A stretch of 64,000 bases of DNA from Phenylobacterium glaciei (GTDB lineage Bacteria; Pseudomonadota; Alphaproteobacteria; Caulobacterales; Caulobacteraceae). Made by a program: the position numbers and the translations under genes. This document shows, piece after piece, positions 15,692 through 22,500 of the stretch (positions within the stretch are counted from its first letter, which is position 1; each line of letters opens with the position of its first letter). The notes beneath the pieces were generated by a model that was not told the origin of the DNA, searched no databases, and saw only the letters and a list, made by a program, of their open reading frames with translations. The stretch spans positions 930,001-994,000 of the forward strand of contig NZ_JAGSGD010000001.1 of assembly GCF_016772415.1 (NCBI RefSeq), in the 5' to 3' direction.

Positions 15692-17742
15692 TGGGTCCCC
15701 TGCGTATCCTCGGCGGGGCGCTCGCCGCCCTGGCGCTCACCGCCGCCGCCCAGGCTCAGACGCCCGCCAAGGACGTCGAGTGGCCCAGCTACACCGCCGA
15801 TCTGGCGGGCAGCCGCTACCGACCGCTGGACCAGATCAACGCGTCGAACTTCAAGGACCTGGAGGTGGCCTGGCGGTTCAAGACCGACGCCATCGGCAAC
15901 CGTCCGGAGTTCAAGCTGGAGGGCACGCCGCTGATGGTGGGCGGCGTGGTCTACGCCACCGCCGGCTCCCGGCGCGGGGTGGTCGCCCTGGACGCGGCCA
16001 CCGGCGAACTGTTGTGGATGCATTCCGAGCACGAGGGCGCGCGGGCCGGGGCCTCGCCCCGGCAGCTGTCCGGGCGCGGGCTGTCCTACTGGAGCCACGG
16101 CGACCAGCAGCGGGTGCTCTATGTGACCACCGGCTACCGGCTGATCTCGCTGGACGCCAAGACCGGCCAGCCGGTCGAGGGTTTCGGGACCGCCGGGGTG
16201 GTGGACCTGAAGCAGGACTTCGACCAGGAGATCTGGCCCGACCTGGTGAACGGTGAGGCGGGCTATCACGCCGCCCCGGTGATCGCGGGCGACACGATCA
16301 TCATCGGCACGGCCTTCCGCGAGGGCTTCACCCCGGCGCGCAAGGCCAACACCAAGGGCTATGTGCGGGCCTATGACGTGCGCACGGGCAAACGGCTGTG
16401 GACCTTCCACACCATCCCGAAGAAGGGCGAATTTGGCTACGATACCTGGCTGAACGGCTCGGCGGAGACCACGGGCAACACCGCCGTCTGGACCCAGATC
16501 ACCGTCGATGAGGGCCTGAACACCGCCTATCTGGCGGTGGAGTCGCCCACCAGCGACTTCTACGGCGGACACCGTCACGGCAACGGCCTGTATGGGAACA
16601 GCCTGGTGGCCGTCGACCTGACCACGGGTCAGCGCAAGTGGCACTTCCAGGTCATCCACCACGAGATCTGGGACTACGACAATTCCTCGGCCCCGCTGCT
16701 GATGGACATCAAGGTCAAGGGCAAGGCCATCAAGGCCGTGGCCCTGCCCAGCAAGCAGGGCTTCCTCTACGTCTTCGACCGGGTGACGGGTAAGCCGGTC
16801 TGGCCGATGCCGGAGACCAAGGTCCCGGCTGGCGACGTGCCCGGCGAATGGTACGCCCCGACCCAGCCGATCCCCTCCAAGCCCGTGGCCTACGCCCGCA
16901 ACGGCGTCGCCGAGAGCGACCTGATCGACTTCACCCCGGCGCTGCACGCCAAGGCCCTGGCGCTGGCCAAGAATTACAAGCTGGGCCCGGTCTATACGCC
17001 GCCGGTGGTGAGCCAGCAGCCGGGGCCGCTCGGCCTGCTGAGCTATTCGGCGCAGGGCGGCACCAACTGGCCGGGCGGGTCCTTCGATCCGGAGACCCAC
17101 ACGGCCTACATCTATGCCTGCAACGCCTGCCTGGGGGCCTATGGCCTGCAGCCGGCGCCAGAGGGGATGAGCGACCTTTCCTGGGTGGTGGGCGTCGCCG
17201 GCCTGCCGGTGGTGATGATCAAGGGCCCCGGCGACGGGGTGGGGGCCGACGCGCCGCCGCCGCCGAAAACGCCGCCCTCGGCCAATGCGGGGACCGGCCG
17301 TTTGACGGTCGATGGTCTGCCGCTGCTGAAGCCGCCCTATTCCACCATCAGCGCCATCAACCTCGATAGCGGCGACATCATCTGGCAGATCCCGGCGGGC
17401 GAGACGCCGGACTTCATCCGCAACAACCCGGCGCTGAAGGGGCTGAATATCCCGCGCACCGGCCAGAGCGGCTATCAGATCGGCACCCTGGTGACCAAGT
17501 CGCTGGTGATCGCCGGTGACGGCCTGGTGACCACCACGGCTGACCATCCGCGCGGCGCCATGCTGCGGGCCTATGACAAGGCCAACGGCAAGGAGGTGGG
17601 CGCCGTCTGGATGCCCGCCCCGCAGTCGGGCTCGCCGATGACCTACAGCCTGAATGGCAAGCAGTACCTGATCGTGGCGGTGAGCGGCGGCGCCTATTCG
17701 GGCGAGTACATCGCCTACACCCTGCCGTCGGCCGACAACTAG
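15691..17742 (+). CDS. PQQ-dependent dehydrogenase (glucose/alcohol dehydrogenase-like)
   Basis: A 683-residue periplasmic quinoprotein. The signal peptide covers about residues 1-22 (ending AAAQAQ). The mature part begins EWPSYTADLAGSRYRPLDQIN, as in PQQ dehydrogenases, and shows propeller tryptophan-docking repeats such as ALDAATGELLW, AYDVRTGKRLWTF and AVDLTTGQRKWHFQ. HHEIWDYDN, a conserved active-site region, is near residue 328. There is no fused cytochrome domain and no N-terminal membrane-helix bundle, so it is a soluble enzyme that must hand electrons to a separate carrier, plausibly the cytochrome encoded next. Substrate unknown; sugar or sugar-acid is a guess from the lyase partner. 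The start overlaps the lyase stop (TGATG). Confidence 0.87.
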   Translation: MGPLRILGGALAALALTAAAQAQTPAKDVEWPSYTADLAGSRYRPLDQINASNFKDLEVAWRFKTDAIGNRPEFKLEGTPLMVGGVVYATAGSRRGVVALDAATGELLWMHSEHEGARAGASPRQLSGRGLSYWSHGDQQRVLYVTTGYRLISLDAKTGQPVEGFGTAGVVDLKQDFDQEIWPDLVNGEAGYHAAPVIAGDTIIIGTAFREGFTPARKANTKGYVRAYDVRTGKRLWTFHTIPKKGEFGYDTWLNGSAETTGNTAVWTQITVDEGLNTAYLAVESPTSDFYGGHRHGNGLYGNSLVAVDLTTGQRKWHFQVIHHEIWDYDNSSAPLLMDIKVKGKAIKAVALPSKQGFLYVFDRVTGKPVWPMPETKVPAGDVPGEWYAPTQPIPSKPVAYARNGVAESDLIDFTPALHAKALALAKNYKLGPVYTPPVVSQQPGPLGLLSYSAQGGTNWPGGSFDPETHTAYIYACNACLGAYGLQPAPEGMSDLSWVVGVAGLPVVMIKGPGDGVGADAPPPPKTPPSANAGTGRLTVDGLPLLKPPYSTISAINLDSGDIIWQIPAGETPDFIRNNPALKGLNIPRTGQSGYQIGTLVTKSLVIAGDGLVTTTADHPRGAMLRAYDKANGKEVGAVWMPAPQSGSPMTYSLNGKQYLIVAVSGGAYSGEYIAYTLPSADN

Positions 17743-17753
17743 GGACCGCGAAG

Positions 17754-19193
17754 ATGCGTAAGAGTCTGGTGTTCGCTGGCGTCCTGGCGGCGGGCGGGTT
17801 GGCGATGATCGCCGGCAAGCCCATGGCCCAGGACGCCACCCGCTCGGTCTGGGACGGGGTCTATACCGAGGCTCAGGCGCAGCGGGGGCAGGCGGCCTAC
17901 GCTCAGTCCTGCGGCCTGTGCCACGGGGTGGGCCTGACCGGCCTGGGGGAAGCCAAGCCCCTGACCGGGCCGGAGTTCCTGTCCAACTGGAACGGCCTGA
18001 CCATGGCCGACCTTTTCGACCGGACACGGACCACCATGCCGTTGAACAAGCCGCGGTCGCTGACCAAGGAGCAGTACGCCGACGTCCTGGCCTACCTGCT
18101 GAAGTTCGACGGCTTCCCGGCGGGGCAGAGCGAACTGCCGGCCAGGAGCGAGATGCTGGCGGGGGTGACGATCGACGCCTTCAAGCCCAGTGCAGCCCTG
18201 TCGGTGACGGGCGCCAGCGCCGACGCGGCGGCGATCGTGGCCGATCCCAACGGCGCGCCGAACGCCTACGCCGCCGACCCCGGGTTCTTCAAACTTCCGG
18301 CCGGCCGGACCATGGGCTCCACCAGCGCGGTGGCGACCGACAGCCGCGGCCACATCTGGATCGCCGAGCGGTGCGGCGCCAACAACTGCGCCGGCAGCAA
18401 ACTGGACCCCATCCTGGAGTTCGACGCCAACGGCGGTTTCATCAAGGCCTTTGGGGCCGGGATGCTGCTGTTCCCGCACGGCCTGTTCGTCGACGCCAAG
18501 GACCACATCTGGCTGACCGACGGCCATTCGGACGGGACCAAGGGCGCCCAGGTCTTCGAGTTCGACACCACTGGCAAGCTCCTGCGGACGCTCGGCAAGG
18601 CCGGGGTCTCCGCCGAGGGCCCCGACACCTTCACCGAACCCAACGCCGTGCTGGTGACCAAGGACGGGACCATCTTCGTCGCCGACGGCCACACCCCGAA
18701 CAAGGGCGCGGCGCGGATCGTCAAGTTCGACAAGTCCGGCAAGTTTCTCAAGCAATGGGGCGGCCACGGCGCCGGTCCCGGGCAGCTGGAGGTGCCCCAT
18801 ACGCTGGCGATGGATTCCAAGGGCCGGCTGTTCGTCGGCGACCGCTGGAACAACCGCATCCAGGTCTTCGACCAGGAGGGCAAGCTGCTGGCGACTTGGG
18901 ATCAGTTCGGCCGGCCGAGCGGCATGTTCATCGACAGAAGCGACGTGCTCTATGTCGCCGACTCCGAGTCACGAAACCCCGAGGGCTACGGCCACCATCC
19001 GGGCTGGGCCCGCGGCATCCGCATTGGCAGCGCCAAGACCGGCGCGGTGACCGCCTTCATCCGCGACACCGAGCCCAATCCGGACAAGGCCGCGACGAGC
19101 GGGGCGGAGGGGGTCTGGGCTGACCGCCACGGCGTGATCTACGGCGCCCAGGTCCAACAGAAGACCGTGGTCCGCTACACCAGGGCGCACTAG
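17754..19193 (+). CDS. Cytochrome c fused to an NHL-repeat beta-propeller
   Basis: A 479-residue exported fusion. A signal peptide (about 1-26, ending PMAQ) is followed by a single-haem cytochrome c domain (about 35-115) with C53-G-L-C56-H57 and a probable Met ligand in TTMPL. From about residue 180 there is an NHL propeller with blades such as TMGSTSAVATDSRGHIWIAER, FPHGLFVDAKDHIWLTDG and PHTLAMDSKGRLFVGDRWNNRI. This NHL type resembles peptidyl-hydroxyglycine lyase and other periplasmic NHL proteins. The gene begins 11 bp after the PQQ dehydrogenase, so the cytochrome is the likely electron acceptor. Whether the propeller is catalytic or only binds is unknown. Confidence 0.82.
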   Translation: MRKSLVFAGVLAAGGLAMIAGKPMAQDATRSVWDGVYTEAQAQRGQAAYAQSCGLCHGVGLTGLGEAKPLTGPEFLSNWNGLTMADLFDRTRTTMPLNKPRSLTKEQYADVLAYLLKFDGFPAGQSELPARSEMLAGVTIDAFKPSAALSVTGASADAAAIVADPNGAPNAYAADPGFFKLPAGRTMGSTSAVATDSRGHIWIAERCGANNCAGSKLDPILEFDANGGFIKAFGAGMLLFPHGLFVDAKDHIWLTDGHSDGTKGAQVFEFDTTGKLLRTLGKAGVSAEGPDTFTEPNAVLVTKDGTIFVADGHTPNKGAARIVKFDKSGKFLKQWGGHGAGPGQLEVPHTLAMDSKGRLFVGDRWNNRIQVFDQEGKLLATWDQFGRPSGMFIDRSDVLYVADSESRNPEGYGHHPGWARGIRIGSAKTGAVTAFIRDTEPNPDKAATSGAEGVWADRHGVIYGAQVQQKTVVRYTRAH

Positions 19194-19225
19194 GGCTGCG
19201 CTCAACCCGAGTGGGTGCACGGTTT

Positions 19226-19503
19226 CCTTCTCCCCTTGCGGGAGAAGGTGGCCCTGCGGAGCAGGGTCGGATGAGGGGTCGAAGGGCCCCTCCAAATTAT
19301 CATCGTCATCCCCGGCCTTGTCCCGGGGACCCATGATCTCTGCCTCGCCGCAGATCGCACGGCGCTGTCATGGATTCTTGCTGCATCACGGAGATCATGG
19401 GTGGCCGGGACAAGCCCGGCCATGACGATCAAGGGGCGAGCGGAGCGCGACCCCTCATCCGACCGGTCTCCGACCGGCCACCTTCTCCCGCAAGGGGAGA
19501 AGG
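19226..19503. repeat. Nested palindromic intergenic element
   Basis: Two inverted repeats are stacked one inside the other. The outer arms are 19226-19280 (CCTTCTCCCCTTGCGGGAGA... GATGAGGGGTC) and 19449-19503 (GACCCCTCATC... CTTCTCCCGCAAGGGGAGAA). The inner arms are 19301-19340 (CATCGTCATCCCCGGCCTTG...) and 19391-19429 (GAGATCATGGGTGGCCGGGA...). Each outer arm also contains its own small hairpin of CTTCTCCC/GGGAGAAG type. Such elements are scattered between genes in alphaproteobacteria. Here it separates the cytochrome gene from the convergent octapeptide gene and could end transcription from both sides. Confidence 0.75.
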
Positions 19504-19513
19504 GCAGGCGTCG

Positions 19514-22500
19514 CTAAGACGAGCCGGCCTGCATCGCCGCGAGCTGCTCGGGCGTGATGCCGGCCATCTGGGTGGGCGTGAAGGCGTCGATCTGGGTGCC
19601 GTTCAGGGCCCTCAGTTCGCGGGGCGTCAGCGCGCTGATGCTGGTGATCGACAGGCTGGCCACCTGGGTCACGGTCATGCCCACCAGCTGGCGGTCGGTG
19701 AAGGACGACATCATCGTCGCCGTCAGGCTGTTGAGCTGGGTGGGCGTCAGCGAGCCGACCTGGGTCTCGGTCAGGGCCTCGAACTGTGTGGGCTCAAAGC
19801 CGTTCAAGTCGGTGGATTCCAGGTTGGCGATCTGAGTTCCGCTGAGCGACGCGACCTGGGTGACGGTGAGCGCGTCGAACTGGCTCTCGCTCAAGGCCCG
19901 CAGTTGCATCCGCACCAGGCCGCTGAGTTGGGTCACGGTCATGGCGGCCATGTCGGCGGCGCTGAGATAGCCGATCTCGGTGGTGGTGAGCGCCCCGATC
20001 TGTTCGGTGGTCAGGCCCCCCAGCTGGGTCAAGGTCATCTGTGTGATCTGGCTCTCGGTCAGGCCGGTGATCCCGGCGGCGGAGAGGGCCTTGATCTGAG
20101 TGGGCGTCAGCGAGGCGAAGCCCGTGGTGGTCAGGGCCGCCACCTGGCTTGGCGTCAGGCTGGCGAGGTCCGAGGCGTCCAGCAAGCCGATCTGAGTGGT
20201 CCCCAGGCCCGCCACCTGGGTGGTGGACAGGGCGCGGACCTGTTCAGGCGTGAAGGCCGCGAACTGGGTCGAGGTCAGGCCGGTGATGTCGTCGGTGGAC
20301 AGGCCGGAAATGGCGCCGGCCGACAGGGCCGCTATCTCCTTGGCGGTGATGGCGGCGATCTGAGTGGTGGAGAGCGCCGGGACCTGGTCGGCGGTCAGGC
20401 CCGCGATGCCGCTCGTCGACAGGGCGGCGATATGGGTCGTGCTCATCGCCGCGATCTGGGTCGGCGTCAGGCTGGCCACGTGGGTCGCGGTGAAGCCGCC
20501 CACCCCGGTGGCCGTCAGGTCGGCCAGCTGGGTCGGGGTCAGGGTCGCGAACTGGGTCGAGGTCAGGGCCCCGATCTGGGTGGCGTTGAAGCTGGTCAGC
20601 TGGGTCTTGGTCAGGCCCGCGATCTCGGTAGGGGTCAGGCCGGTGATGCCGGTGGCCGACATGGCGGCCATCTGGGTGGCGCTGAGCGCGGCGAACTGGG
20701 TGGGCGTCAGGGCCGCGATGTGGGTCGGGGTCAGGCCGCTGACCTCGGTGGGGGTCAGGGCCGAGACCTGGGTCGCGGTCAGCGAGGCCACCTGAGAGGG
20801 CGTGAAGGCGCCGACCTGGGTGGGGGTCAGGCTGCCGAACTGGGTCAGGGTCAGGCCGGCGATCTCGGTGGAGGTCAGGCCGACAATGCTGGTCGTCGAG
20901 ATGGCGGCGACCTGGCTGGAGGTCAGGGCCGCCATCTGGTCCTTGGTGAGCCCGCCGATCTGGGTCGCGGTCAGGCCCGAGACCGCCGTGGGGGTGAGGG
21001 CGGCGACTTCCGTGGCCGTGAAGGCCGCCATCTGGGTGGCGGTCAGGGCGGCGACCTGGGTCGAGGCGAGGCCCGCGACGCCCGATACCGACAGGGCGGC
21101 GATCTGGGCTGCTGTCATCGCCTGGACCTTGTCGGCGGTGAGCGCCGCCACCTGGGTGGAGGCCAGGCCCGCGACCTGGGTGGTGGTGAAGGCCGCGATG
21201 CTTTCCGGCGCCAGGCCCGCGATGGCGGTGCTGGAAATGCCGGCGATCTGCCTGGCGGTCAGTCCGCGCAGCTGGGTGGCGTTGAAGCCGTCCACCTGGT
21301 CCTCTGAAAGGGCGCTCATCTGGGTGGCGCTGAGCGCGGCGACCTGCGCCCCGGTCAGGCCGCCGATGTCGGCCGCGGTCAGGCCGGTGACGGCGCTGGC
21401 CGACAGGGCCGCGATCTGGGTTGCCTCCAGGCCGGCGATCTGGCCGGCGGTCATCGCCGCCATCTGGGTGGAGGTGAGGCCCGCGATCGCTGTCGCCTTG
21501 AGGGCGTCGATCTGGGTGTTGGTCAGGGCCGCGATCTGGGTGGGGGTCAGGCCGCCCACCGCTGTGGCCGACAGGGCCGCGATCTGCGACGGCGTCAGAG
21601 CGACGACCTGTTCGTTGCTGAGTTGCGCCAAGTTGGTGACGTTGAGGCCGGCCACCTGTTTGGTGGTCAGGCTGTTGAGCTGGCTGGCGGAGAAACCCTT
21701 CAGCTGTTCGGCCGACAGGGCCGAGAGCTGTGTCGCCGTCAGGGCGCCGATCTGGGTGTTGGTCAGGGCGCCGATTTCGGCGGCGCTCAGGCCCTTCATC
21801 GCCGTGGCGGTGAGCGCCCCGATCTGGCTGGCCTCAAGGCTGGCCACCTGGGCGCCGCTCATGGCGCCGATCTGGGTGTCGGTGAAGCCGGCGATCTCGG
21901 TGGTCTTGAAGGCGTCGAGCTGGGTGGTGGTCAGGGCGCCGATCTGGTCGGCGCCGAGCCCGCCGATGGCCGCCGAGGTCAGGGATCCGATCTGAGTCGC
22001 CGACAGCGCGGCGAACTGGGCGATGCTGAGCGCGCCGACGGAGGTGGCGGTGAGGCCCTTGAGCTGCAGGGCGGTGAGGCCGCCGATCTGGGTGGTGGTC
22101 AGGGCCTCGACCTGGTCGCCCGACAGCGCCTCGATCTGGGCCGCCACCAGGGCGCCGACCTGCGTCGACGCCAGGCCCGCGATGTCCTCCGGCGTCAGGC
22201 CGGCGATGGCGGTGGGGCTGATCGCCGCCACCTGGGTGGTCTGCAGGGCGGCGATCTGCTCCGTCGTCAGGGCCCCGGCCTGTTCTTCGGTCAGGGCCCG
22301 GATCTGGGCGACGCTGAGCCCCTGAATCTGGGTGGTGGATAGGGCGCCCAGTTGTTCGGAGGAGAAGGCCGCGAGGCTCGTGGCCGCCAGGCCCTTGATC
22401 TGGGTGGCGGTGAGCGCGGCGACATCGGTGGGGGTGAGCGCCTCCATGGCCGCGGCCGACAGGCCGGTCATCTGCGCGGCCGTGAGGCCGGCCAGCTGAT

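Noticed and set aside
15607..18027. Very long open frame on the minus strand across the PQQ dehydrogenase
   Set aside because: It mirrors a real gene in a GC-rich sequence, is full of Arg/Gly/His/Gln and shows no family motif. The plus-strand proteins have signal peptides and catalytic motifs.
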